5,758 nt of DNA, taken from positions 1 to 5,758 of the forward strand of contig CANBTO010000352.1 in the NCBI GenBank assembly GCA_947372405.1, in the 5' to 3' direction. This document shows, one piece after another, positions 1 to 5,758 of this stretch. The DNA is from Verrucomicrobiaceae bacterium. GTDB taxonomy: Bacteria; Verrucomicrobiota; Verrucomicrobiae; Verrucomicrobiales; Akkermansiaceae. How positions within the stretch are numbered: position 1 is the first letter of the stretch; the number at the start of each line of letters is the position of its first letter. The notes under the pieces are model-generated. The model saw nothing but the letters and a program-made list of their open reading frames with translations. It was not told where the DNA came from and made no database searches. The position numbers and the translations under genes are program-made.

Positions 1-605
1 ATGGAGCGTGAGTCGTCTTCTGCGGGTGGAGAAATGCGGGTGGGCAGGAAAATGGCGGTGGCAAGAATGCATGCGACGCATCCCGCCTGCACCCATTTCC
101 GACTTAATAACATCGCCACACCTAACATCACGAGCGCACCAACCCCATAAACCCCAATCCATGGAAGTAAAAAGTTAGGGCCCATTGCCAAACCGGGAGT
201 CATCCAAGGAAATTTCAGTGGAAACAACTCCGCCCGTATGAATTCCCAACCGCACCAGTTGACCGTCGTGAAGACTACAAGCTTGTAACCCGAGAGCCCC
301 CGCACGAGAGCCCGCCCTTGCATTTCCGCGAATAGTGCAGTGAACGCAGCAAGGATCGCCCAAAGCAATATGACGAGCCACCCGAAGATGTGGAACAACC
401 ATGACAAACTTAGGGCATAGGCCGTCATTCCATGCAGAAATCCAATAGCCCGTGCATGGGTGCCTTTCTGTCCGCGCAGCGCAATCAATAATCCGGCCAG
501 TCCGACGAACACCATCCACCTCCAACCAAGCGGCGGATAAGCGGCGGCGTAGGCCGCACCGGACAGCATGGCCAAGCCACAGCGGGCAGAATGCGAGTTT
601 TGCAT
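1..605 (-). CDS. lnt: Apolipoprotein N-acyltransferase, N-terminal membrane half (partial at left edge)
   Basis: Reading down from the ATG at 605, the frame stays open for 201 codons to the left edge, so the 3' part is missing. Lnt adds the third acyl chain to the N-terminal cysteine of lipoproteins in the inner membrane. What is visible is its polytopic region: hydrophobic segments near residues 9-24, 28-43, 52-74, 76-93, 106-120, 146-167 and 171-187. The diagnostic part is residues 117-165: WCGWEFIRAE, then KFPW (131-134), then LPWIGVYGVGAL (147-158). This matches the Lnt pattern of W..E..R, FPW and P..GVYG. The catalytic nitrilase-like domain (Glu-Lys-Cys) should begin just past residue 201 and lies outside the window, so catalytic competence cannot be judged. 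A typical Lnt is about 500 residues. AGGG lies only 2 nt before the ATG, too close for a good ribosome site. No other in-frame ATG is seen upstream; the ATG at codon 13 is an alternative. The gene is divergent from the glycosidase. Confidence 0.87.
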   Translation of the reverse strand, partial: MQNSHSARCGLAMLSGAAYAAAYPPLGWRWMVFVGLAGLLIALRGQKGTHARAIGFLHGMTAYALSLSWLFHIFGWLVILLWAILAAFTALFAEMQGRALVRGLSGYKLVVFTTVNWCGWEFIRAELFPLKFPWMTPGLAMGPNFLLPWIGVYGVGALVMLGVAMLLSRKWVQAGCVACILATAIFLPTRISPPAEDDSRS

Positions 606-743
606 TTCCCTGTCTATCTGATCTGTAGAGCCACCGCAAGAACCATTCCACCAGACTGCTCTGAATATTTCTGGGGATAACTGAAAGTCGTGGTATCCTA
701 CGGGTGCGGTGACGCTCCCGCGCTAAATATATTTTCCTTATTT
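606..743. promoter_or_regulatory. Divergent intergenic region, lnt / glycosidase
   Basis: These 138 bases separate two divergently read genes, so they must carry promoters for both. An AT-rich tract fills about 724-743. TATATT at 728-733 (5 of 6 matches to the -10 consensus) is the best -10 candidate for the plus-strand gene. I see no convincing -35 at 17 bases, and a transcript from it would start almost at the ATG at 744. I find no clear promoter for lnt and no strong inverted repeat. Confidence 0.3.
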
Positions 744-2324
744 ATGGAAACCTCCGCCCTGTTACTCACTCTCGCTTTTGTCCTCCCAGTTCACACGGCG
801 ACTCCCGCACCCACGTCAGAGGTGCTCAAACGCTACGTGGAGGCTTTCAACCAAAACGACACCGAACGGGTAGAGACCACCATTCCTAACAATGCCGCCG
901 CCGCATGGATGCAGAAAAACATCCCGCGTTTCGAATGCCCGGAACCGACGCTTGAGGAGATTTATTACTTCCGCTGGTGGACCTATCGAAAACATCTCCA
1001 ACAGACGCCGGACGGTTTCGTGGTGACGGAGTTTTTGCCGAAGGTTCCTTGGTCCGCGAATTATAACACGATCTCCTGCGCGGCGGGCCATCATTTCTAT
1101 GAAGGCCGCTGGATTCATGATCCGCGATACATGGAAGACTATGCCACGTTCTGGTTCCGTGGCGGTGGAGCGCCCCGCCACTATAGTTTCTGGGCGGCGG
1201 ACGCACTGTGGGCGAACTATCTCGTGGATGGCCGCGCCGCGCCGGTGCTAGCGCTGTTGCCGGACTTGTGCGCAAACTTCGTGGCGTGGGAAAAATCGAA
1301 CCGCGATGCAAACGGATTGTTCTGGCAAATCGATGATCGCGACGGAATGGAAGTTTCCGTCGGCGGCAGTGGCTATCGGGCGACGATCAACAGTTATATG
1401 TATGGCGACGCCATGGCGCTCGCACGGCTCTCGGATCTCGCGGGAAATGCGGCGAACGCTACCGTCTATCGTGAAAAGGCGGCGACGATCAAACACCTTG
1501 TGCAGGAGAAACTATGGGATGCCGATGCGAAGTTTTTCAAAGTCCTGCCGCGCGGCGAGAACAGCAAACTCGCCGACGTGCGCGAACTGCACGGCTACAC
1601 GCCTTGGTATTTCAATCTGCCAGACTCGCCCTACACCGTGGCGTGGAAGCAGATCGCCGATCCGCAGGGTTTCCTAGCACCCTATGGCCCGACCACCGCA
1701 GAGCAGCGGCACCCGCGTTTCGCGCTGTCCTATCAAGGTCACGAGTGCCAGTGGAACGGCCCGGGCTGGCCGTATTCGACCGCCGTCACGCTCACCGCGC
1801 TGGCCAATCTGCTCAACCGTCCGGAGCCGCTGACCGCAGTGACCAAGGCCGATTATTTCACCCTGCTGAAAACCTATGCCATTAGTCACCACCTCAGGCG
1901 CGATGACGGCAAGGTGGTGCCGTGGATCGATGAGAATCTAAATCCGCTAACCGGCGACTGGATCTCGCGGACGCGGCTCAAGGCGTGGAAAGACGGGGCG
2001 TGGGATGTCGGCAAAGGCGGCATCGAGCGCGGTAAGGATTACAACCACTCGACATTCTGCGACTTGGTCATCACCGGGCTAGTCGGCCTACGTCCACGCC
2101 CCGATTCGCAAGTCGAGGTGAACCCGCTCGCGCCTGAGGCCTGGGATTATTTTTGCCTCGAGAACCTTTCCTATCACGGACACCTGCTCGCTATTAATTA
2201 TGATAAGACCGGAGCGCACTACGGAAACGGCAAAGGACTGCGCGTCACTGCGGACGGTCGGGAAATTGCGAAGTGCGAAAAGCTCGAACGCATTGTTGGT
2301 GCCCTGCCCGGCGGCGGGAAGTGA
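744..2324 (+). CDS. Exported MGH1-like (GH63-type, clan GH-G-like) glycoside hydrolase
   Basis: Predicted 526-residue exported glycosidase; the substrate is unknown. Residues 2-20 form a hydrophobic export signal (ALLLTLAFVLPV, probable cleavage near HTA/TPA), though its N-terminus lacks positive charge. The catalytic part, roughly 80-450, has the (alpha/alpha)6-barrel signature of trehalase/GH63-type enzymes: DGMEVS (200-205), WNGPGWP (337-343, matching the family GP.WP motif), ENLNPLTG (397-404, matching ENYNPLTG) and YNHST (433-437). By analogy, E203 sits where GH63 enzymes have the general-acid Asp of their GMD motif, and E397 is the likely general base. Residues about 448-526 form a beta-rich C-terminal domain (VEVNPL, YHGHLL, GKGLRV, ADGREI). 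I chose ATG 744 because it gives the cleanest signal peptide; an in-frame GTG at 690 would add 18 residues before it. No Shine-Dalgarno precedes 744. MGH1 enzymes cleave mannosylglycerate, but this cannot be assumed here. Class confident; exact family and substrate not. Confidence 0.82.
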   Translation: METSALLLTLAFVLPVHTATPAPTSEVLKRYVEAFNQNDTERVETTIPNNAAAAWMQKNIPRFECPEPTLEEIYYFRWWTYRKHLQQTPDGFVVTEFLPKVPWSANYNTISCAAGHHFYEGRWIHDPRYMEDYATFWFRGGGAPRHYSFWAADALWANYLVDGRAAPVLALLPDLCANFVAWEKSNRDANGLFWQIDDRDGMEVSVGGSGYRATINSYMYGDAMALARLSDLAGNAANATVYREKAATIKHLVQEKLWDADAKFFKVLPRGENSKLADVRELHGYTPWYFNLPDSPYTVAWKQIADPQGFLAPYGPTTAEQRHPRFALSYQGHECQWNGPGWPYSTAVTLTALANLLNRPEPLTAVTKADYFTLLKTYAISHHLRRDDGKVVPWIDENLNPLTGDWISRTRLKAWKDGAWDVGKGGIERGKDYNHSTFCDLVITGLVGLRPRPDSQVEVNPLAPEAWDYFCLENLSYHGHLLAINYDKTGAHYGNGKGLRVTADGREIAKCEKLERIVGALPGGGK

Positions 2325-2359
2325 GCCGTGAGGCGTGTGTAGCAGAATTGATATATAAA

Positions 2360-2392
2360 TAAGTGTCTGCGGTATGAGCGAGAAAACACTTA
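2360..2392. repeat. Short inverted repeat downstream of glycosidase
   Basis: TAAGTGT at 2360-2366 and its exact reverse complement ACACTTA at 2386-2392 are separated by 19 bases. The stem is AT-leaning and no T-run follows, so it is a poor Rho-independent terminator. It could be an operator or chance. It follows an AT-rich stretch (2349-2361) that contains TATAAA at 2354-2359. Confidence 0.25.
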
Positions 2393-2463
2393 CGATCTTG
2401 TTGAGTGATAGCGGCGGTAGTGGCATCCGGGCCATGGCGCTGTTCGCTAATGATCGCGGATAA
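2374..2463 (+). CDS. Doubtful small ORF, 29 residues
   Basis: An ATG-to-TAA frame of 30 codons lies in the 181-bp gap between the two exported-protein genes. It begins MSEKTLTILLSDSG and ends MALFANDRG. A possible -10 (TATAAA, 2354-2359) lies just upstream, but there is no Shine-Dalgarno, and the start codon lies in the loop of the inverted repeat 2360-2392. No recognisable domain, signal or membrane segment. A frame of this length is expected by chance, so I list it only as the sole plus-strand coding candidate in the gap. The rest of 2325-2505 shows nothing I can name; a promoter for the propeller gene may be here. Confidence 0.12.
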   Translation: MSEKTLTILLSDSGGSGIRAMALFANDRG

Positions 2464-2505
2464 TTTCATTGGCCTAGTCGGTTCCGTGCGATGATACTTG
2501 GTGCC

Positions 2506-4314
2506 ATGAAAGCGCCCCAACCTCATCTCCACGTCGTTGCTATTTTGGTGCTACTTGGTACTGCGGGATCGAACGCCCAGGCGCAAGGTTGGTTGGGCTA
2601 CGGCCACGATCCGCAGCATTCACTGGTTTCGCCCACCCAATCGCAACTCCCACAAAAGGTCCGCTGGAGCGCACCGGTCGATCTCAATCCGCAGTACTCC
2701 GGCTCCGACCTATACATCCACTATGGGTCGCCGGTCATAACTCCAGACAACACAGTGATCCTCCCCGTCAAGACCGGCGCTAACAGCGGTTTCCAAGTGG
2801 AGGCTCGTAGCGCGGCCAACCGGGGCACGGTCTTATGGACACTGACCACCGACTACGCCGTCCCCACGCACAACTGGTTCCCGGTTTGCGGCGTGACTCT
2901 AACACCAAACGCAGCCACGCTCGCAGTCCCCGCAGGTGGCGGCACCATCCTTATCAGGACGGCCCCGAACTCCGCAACAGGCACCTCGACGCGGCTGGCT
3001 TTTTACGGAAACAACTACTACGATACCGCCCCGGCCGCATTCAATGCCGCCATCCAAATTTGCACACCGATCAGCAGCGACGGACTTGGCAATTTATATT
3101 TTGGTTATGTCTCCAGCGGTGCCGCCCTGCCCGGCTATCCAACGGGTTTGCCAAGCGGACTGGCGCGGATTTCCAGCAACGGTGTGCGCAGTTTCGTTTC
3201 CGTGGCAGATATCTCCGGCGACAGTTCCATGAAAAAGATTTCCTATAACTGCGCCCCAGCGCTCAGCAACAATGGCGCGACGCTTTATGTGGCGGTGAAC
3301 AATGTCCCGGTGAGTTCTTCCGGCTCATTTGGCCGTGGCTACCTTTGTGCACTCGACAGCACCACGCTCGTCAGGCAAGCGAGCGTTTTACTCAAAGATC
3401 CCCGATCAACGACGAACTCTCCGCTCAACGCCTATGTGACCGATGACAGCAGCGCCTCGCCCACCGTGGGACCGGACGGAGATGTTTACTATGGTGTCCT
3501 AGAAGGCAATTTCCCATCGAACAATGACCGTGGCTGGCTCCTGCACTTCAGCGGCGATTTACTAACGAGCAAACTTCCCGGTGCCTTCGGGTGGGATGAT
3601 ACCGCGTCGATTGTTCCCGCCAGTGCCGTGCCATCTTACACCGGCCCCTCGTCTTATCTATTACTTACTAAATACAATAATTATGCTGGCATCCACACCG
3701 GCGATGGCGTGAACCGGCTAGCACTATTAGATCCTAACACCTCCTTCACGGACCCGATCACCGGTGCGACTGCGATGAACCCGGTGATTACGGTAAAAGG
3801 AGTCACGCCAGACGATGAGCATGTGGCCAGTTTTCCGAACGCCGTCCGCGAATGGTGCATTAACTCCGCCGCCGTGGACCCGATCAATCATTGCGCGGTG
3901 GTCAACAGCGAGGACGGCAAACTCTATCGCTGGGATTTCACCAAAGCCACCGATACGCCGGGCCAACTTTCCCCCGCCCTCTACCTCGCGCCACCCACGG
4001 GTGAAGCCTATACTCCGACCGTGATTGGTCCCGACGGCTCGGTTTACGCGATCAACAACGCGACCTTGTTCTCCGTGGACCCGCAACTCTTCGCGGCGGT
4101 CATCGACCCCACCAACCAAGTGCTCACCTTCACGTACCCGCGCACTCTGGCAGGGGCGACTTACCACGTCGAGACAACCTTGGACCTAACAACCAGTTGG
4201 ACAACCACGGGAATCAATCAAGGCAGCGGGGCGGTCGGGCAAATCGTAACGGCATCGATCCCGTTGGGAACGGAGACGAAACGGTTCGTGAGACTTGCCG
4301 TGGCCACTCCCTAG
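2506..4314 (+). CDS. Exported beta-propeller (PQQ/quinoprotein-like) protein with C-terminal tail domain
   Basis: Predicted 602-residue secreted protein of unknown specific function. Residues 1-26 are a textbook Sec signal peptide: Lys at 2, hydrophobic core VVAILVLLGTAG (10-21), and an AQA/QG cleavage site. The body is built of repeats of the type (S/T)P.(V/I)..DG.(V/L)Y, at about residues 75, 128, 187, 250, 318, 454 and 503; a weaker unit (SSYLLLTKY) near 382 fills the large gap. This spacing suggests an eight-bladed propeller of the quinoprotein superfamily. I see no sign that PQQ is actually bound. Residues about 530-602 form a separate beta-rich tail (TFTYPRTLAGATYHVETT, then W at 565, ending RFVRLAVATP) resembling C-terminal domains of many verrucomicrobial secreted proteins. 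ATG 2506 is preferred over in-frame ATG 2491 because it gives the classical signal peptide; neither has a Shine-Dalgarno. It lies 181 bp after the glycosidase in the same direction. It might bind carbohydrate or be a surface scaffold, which is speculation. Confidence 0.8.
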   Translation: MKAPQPHLHVVAILVLLGTAGSNAQAQGWLGYGHDPQHSLVSPTQSQLPQKVRWSAPVDLNPQYSGSDLYIHYGSPVITPDNTVILPVKTGANSGFQVEARSAANRGTVLWTLTTDYAVPTHNWFPVCGVTLTPNAATLAVPAGGGTILIRTAPNSATGTSTRLAFYGNNYYDTAPAAFNAAIQICTPISSDGLGNLYFGYVSSGAALPGYPTGLPSGLARISSNGVRSFVSVADISGDSSMKKISYNCAPALSNNGATLYVAVNNVPVSSSGSFGRGYLCALDSTTLVRQASVLLKDPRSTTNSPLNAYVTDDSSASPTVGPDGDVYYGVLEGNFPSNNDRGWLLHFSGDLLTSKLPGAFGWDDTASIVPASAVPSYTGPSSYLLLTKYNNYAGIHTGDGVNRLALLDPNTSFTDPITGATAMNPVITVKGVTPDDEHVASFPNAVREWCINSAAVDPINHCAVVNSEDGKLYRWDFTKATDTPGQLSPALYLAPPTGEAYTPTVIGPDGSVYAINNATLFSVDPQLFAAVIDPTNQVLTFTYPRTLAGATYHVETTLDLTTSWTTTGINQGSGAVGQIVTASIPLGTETKRFVRLAVATP

Positions 4315-4391
4315 GCCGCAAATTTTCCCATCACAGGAACGTCAGGGGAAATAGGGTAAACCAAAGCACAAGCGCCTGATGGTCTTGTTAG

Positions 4392-4420
4392 TTGATATTT
4401 TATACTGTTACCTATTTATA
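4392..4420 (+). promoter_or_regulatory. Possible sigma-70-type promoter
   Basis: TTGATA (4392-4397, 5 of 6 to the -35 consensus) is followed after exactly 17 bases by TTTATA (4415-4420, a weak -10). Alternative -10 hexamers in the same AT-rich block are TATACT at 4401-4406 and TATACA at 4417-4422. The block is clearly AT-richer than the flanking genes. If used, transcription would start near 4427 and lead into the small ORF at 4456. Confidence 0.25.
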
Positions 4421-4424
4421 CATT

Positions 4425-4514
4425 ATCGCAGTTTTCGTGGCTGAGGTAAACTACAATGAGTAAGTTTGAATACCATCATTCTTCCACTGTCTTCAATATG
4501 CCTGATCGCAGTTT
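4425..4514. repeat. 10-bp direct repeat, 80 bp apart
   Basis: ATCGCAGTTT occurs at 4425-4434 and again at 4505-4514, with starts exactly 80 bases apart, both in the non-coding stretch between the converging propeller and cvfB genes. It might be a paired protein-binding site, but a 10-base match in 280 bases can occur by chance. No target-site or insertion-element structure surrounds it. Confidence 0.2.
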
Positions 4515-4563
4515 GTCAATTATTCCCTACGATCTGCCTAGGTTGTGGCGAGGCTTGTATTGA
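4456..4563 (+). CDS. Candidate small protein, 35 residues
   Basis: The frame starts MSKFEYHHSSTVF and ends DLPRLWRGLY. Its start is better supported than that of any large gene here: TGAGGT at 4442-4447 is a Shine-Dalgarno-like sequence 8 nt before the ATG, and a possible promoter lies at 4392-4420. The product has no hydrophobic segment or recognised domain; it is charged or polar at the N-terminus and ends in an Arg/Trp-rich stretch. It lies wholly in the gap before the end of cvfB, with 31 bases between the two stop codons, which face each other. It could be a real small protein, a decayed remnant, or chance. The remainder of 4315-4594 shows no strong terminator hairpin with a T-run, although two genes converge here. 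Confidence 0.27.
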   Translation: MSKFEYHHSSTVFNMPDRSLSIIPYDLPRLWRGLY

Positions 4564-4594
4564 CTTATCAAAGGGCTACGCGGTGCAGCTGGGA

Positions 4595-5434
4595 TCACCC
4601 CTCCGCATTGAGGCGAATGCCTTTTTCCTCGATGGTGATCCGGCGTTTTTTCCAAAGTGCGCCGGTCGCTTGCTTGAAGGTGCGCTTGCTGACGCCGAAC
4701 TCTTCATGGATCTCGGCGGCGGAGCTGTGATCGCCGAGTGACCAGAAGCCGCCGCGGGCGGCGAGCTCGGCGAGGATGCGGGTTTCGAGGTCGTCCACCT
4801 TGGCCCGTCCGGCGGCGTGCAGGCTGAGGTCGATTTTCCCGTCTGAACGGATGGCGGCGATGTAGCCCTTAAGCGCCTCGCCGGGCTGGAGTTCCTGAAA
4901 CACGTCGTTGGCAAAGATCAGCCCGCTGTGGCTGCCGTTAACGATGGCTTTGTAGCCGAGTTCGGTTTTGCCGAAGATGATGAGATCCACCGCCTGTCCG
5001 AGCCGGAAGGCTGGCGGTGTTAGATCCAAATGGCGGGCGATGCGGGTGGACGCGAGAATGCGCCCGGTGACCGAATCTAGGTGGACGTGGACGAGGTAAT
5101 TTCTCCCGACCTCCATGCGGACTTTTTGCTCACGGAAGGGGACGAGGAGATCCTTGGGCAGGCCCCAATCGAGAAAGGCACCGACGGCGGTGACGGCCAC
5201 GCATTTCAAGCGGGCGAAGTGGCCGGGCATGACCTTGGGGGTGATGAGCGTGGCGACCTGGCGGTCCTCGGAATCGAGGTAAAGGAAGACATCAAGATAC
5301 TCGCCGATGCAGGAGCCATGGGGGATTTCCCGGTGCGGCAGCAGGATTTCCCCAAGCTCGCCGCCATCGAGAAAGAGCCCAAAGGGTTTCTCGTGGAGGA
5401 TTTTCAGGGATGCGCGCTCGCCGATGCTTGCCAT
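4595..5434 (-). CDS. cvfB: CvfB/YitL-family S1 RNA-binding protein
   Basis: A 279-residue cytoplasmic protein of the CvfB (conserved virulence factor B; Bacillus YitL) family, matching the family's usual length of about 280-300. Order of domains: an S1-like domain at about 1-65 (LKILHEKPFGLFLDGG, GEILLP); a second S1 domain at about 68-132 with the typical VTAVGAFLDWGLPKDLLVP at 81-99; a third, more divergent S1-like unit at about 144-206 (ELGYKAIVNGSHSGLIFAND, then SDGKIDLSL); and a winged-helix domain at about 213-275 (FGVSKRTFKQATGALWKKRRITI). Known family members bind RNA and affect expression of virulence and stress genes in Firmicutes; the role in this organism is unknown. The start at 5434 places the first S1 strand at the expected distance; no Shine-Dalgarno is visible. 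It converges on the propeller gene and is divergent from the gene at 5537. No domain is missing. Confidence 0.9.
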   Translation of the reverse strand: MASIGERASLKILHEKPFGLFLDGGELGEILLPHREIPHGSCIGEYLDVFLYLDSEDRQVATLITPKVMPGHFARLKCVAVTAVGAFLDWGLPKDLLVPFREQKVRMEVGRNYLVHVHLDSVTGRILASTRIARHLDLTPPAFRLGQAVDLIIFGKTELGYKAIVNGSHSGLIFANDVFQELQPGEALKGYIAAIRSDGKIDLSLHAAGRAKVDDLETRILAELAARGGFWSLGDHSSAAEIHEEFGVSKRTFKQATGALWKKRRITIEEKGIRLNAEG

Positions 5435-5536
5435 GGCGTGACCATGGATGCTAGGGGCCGGGGAGTCGATGGCGATCTGTGGCGCGGGATGGATTCGCCT
5501 CTTGTCTCAGCGGTCGTGCCACGCCACGCTGCGGGC
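5435..5536. other. Short divergent spacer, cvfB / unrecognised gene
   Basis: About 100 GC-rich bases separate the two divergent starts. I see no AT-rich -10 element and no Shine-Dalgarno for either gene. CCATGG appears at 5431-5436 (spanning the cvfB start) and again at 5442-5447. The right-hand gene could start earlier inside this spacer, at in-frame ATGs 5444 or 5489, which would shrink the true spacer. Confidence 0.35.
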
Positions 5537-5758
5537 ATGGAGAGTCATGAGTGGTTTGAAAATACCGACAACGGCAAGGTTTTTTACCGCGCCAACTACC
5601 TCGGCACGCGGTGGACGATCATGACGGCCACGGAGAAGCGCAACCCGACATGGACCGACCTGAGACCGCCACCCGAGGCGGTATGGCGCGAGCTGCGGGA
5701 TCTGGTGTGGAAAAAATACCAACGCAAGCGCTGCCCGTGGGAGCGCGTGGCGGATCTG
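5537..5758 (+). CDS. Small protein of unknown function (partial at right edge)
   Basis: From ATG 5537 the frame is open for 74 codons to the last base of the window with no stop, so the C-terminus is missing. I do not recognise the family. The protein begins MESHEWFENTDNGKVFYRAN and continues with aromatic and basic segments: YLGTRWTIMTATEK (21-34), PPPEAVWRELRDLVWKKYQR (45-64) and KRCPWERVADL (64-74). The first half looks like a small beta-sheet unit; the stretch at 48-64 is probably a helix. It has no signal peptide or membrane segment, so it is probably cytoplasmic. In-frame ATGs at 5489 and 5444 would add 16 or 31 residues, but those residues are low-complexity Gly/Arg/Val-rich and look less protein-like than what follows 5537. 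The minus strand over 5507-5722 is also open, but its translation looks like a shadow. It is divergent from cvfB; shared regulation is possible but not shown. Confidence 0.6.
   Translation, partial: MESHEWFENTDNGKVFYRANYLGTRWTIMTATEKRNPTWTDLRPPPEAVWRELRDLVWKKYQRKRCPWERVADL

Noticed and set aside
175..651. Minus-strand 158-codon frame overlapping lnt
   Set aside because: Its translation is Arg/Cys/His-rich without family features, while the other minus-strand frame from 605 reads as a clear Lnt membrane domain. This frame is a shadow.
886..1311. Minus-strand frames antisense to the glycosidase
   Set aside because: Arg/Pro/Ser-rich translations typical of antisense GC-rich DNA, with no domain or start signal.
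2301..2320. CCCG/CGGG mini-hairpin at the end of the glycosidase gene as a terminator
   Set aside because: Only a 4-bp stem, inside the coding sequence, and no T-run follows.
3727..4167. Minus-strand 146-codon frame inside the propeller gene
   Set aside because: Gly/Arg/Val-rich shadow of a GC-rich coding sequence; the plus strand has a clear signal peptide and repeat pattern throughout.
4466..4741. Plus-strand frame from a TTG at 4466 with a signal- or lipobox-like N-terminus (CLIAV ... CLGCGEAC)
   Set aside because: More than half lies antisense to the cvfB 3' end, the start is a TTG without a ribosome site, and the apparent signal continues straight into antisense-derived sequence.
5507..5722. 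Minus-strand 71-codon frame upstream of cvfB
   Set aside because: The plus-strand frame from 5537 gives a more protein-like product and runs to the edge; the minus frame is its shadow.
1..5758. A new defence, mobile or RNA-based system
   Set aside because: No transposase, recombinase, nuclease, reverse transcriptase, CRISPR repeat, toxin-antitoxin pair or tRNA/rRNA is recognisable on either strand; genes are typical housekeeping and secreted carbohydrate-related types.

Overview
The window looks like an ordinary chromosomal stretch of a GC-rich Gram-negative bacterium. A member of the Verrucomicrobiota (PVC group) is the best guess, and this is an inference. It rests on the C-terminal tail of the secreted propeller protein, the MGH1-like secreted glycosidase, a CvfB-type protein next to a short unrecognised conserved-looking gene, and the near absence of Shine-Dalgarno sequences. 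No 16S or other taxonomic marker is present.

Layout, left to right. (1) 1-605, minus strand: the N-terminal membrane half of apolipoprotein N-acyltransferase (lnt), running off the left edge. (2) 606-743: a divergent intergenic region with an AT-rich block directly before the next gene. (3) 744-2324, plus: an exported (alpha/alpha)6-barrel glycoside hydrolase of the MGH1/GH63 type (clan GH-G-like) with a C-terminal beta domain. (4) 2325-2505: a 181-bp spacer with a short inverted repeat and a doubtful 29-codon ORF. (5) 2506-4314, plus: an exported beta-propeller protein (quinoprotein/PQQ-like, about eight repeats) with a short C-terminal tail domain. (6) 4315-4594: a 280-bp AT-richer region between converging genes, with a possible promoter and a possible 35-codon small gene that has a Shine-Dalgarno. 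(7) 4595-5434, minus: a CvfB/YitL-family RNA-binding protein (S1 domains plus winged helix). (8) 5435-5536: a short divergent spacer. (9) 5537 to the right edge, plus: the start of a small protein rich in Trp, Arg and Lys that I do not recognise.

How the genes may work together: the glycosidase and the propeller protein lie in the same direction and both carry export signals, so they may serve extracytoplasmic carbohydrate breakdown. The 181-bp gap means co-transcription is uncertain. Lnt (lipoprotein maturation) and CvfB (RNA-linked regulation) are housekeeping or regulatory neighbours with no visible link to them. I see no rRNA, tRNA, CRISPR array, insertion sequence, phage gene or defence gene. 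I found no convincing new multi-gene system. The most unusual points are the catalytic-motif variant in the glycosidase, the unassigned propeller protein and the small-ORF candidate near 4456.
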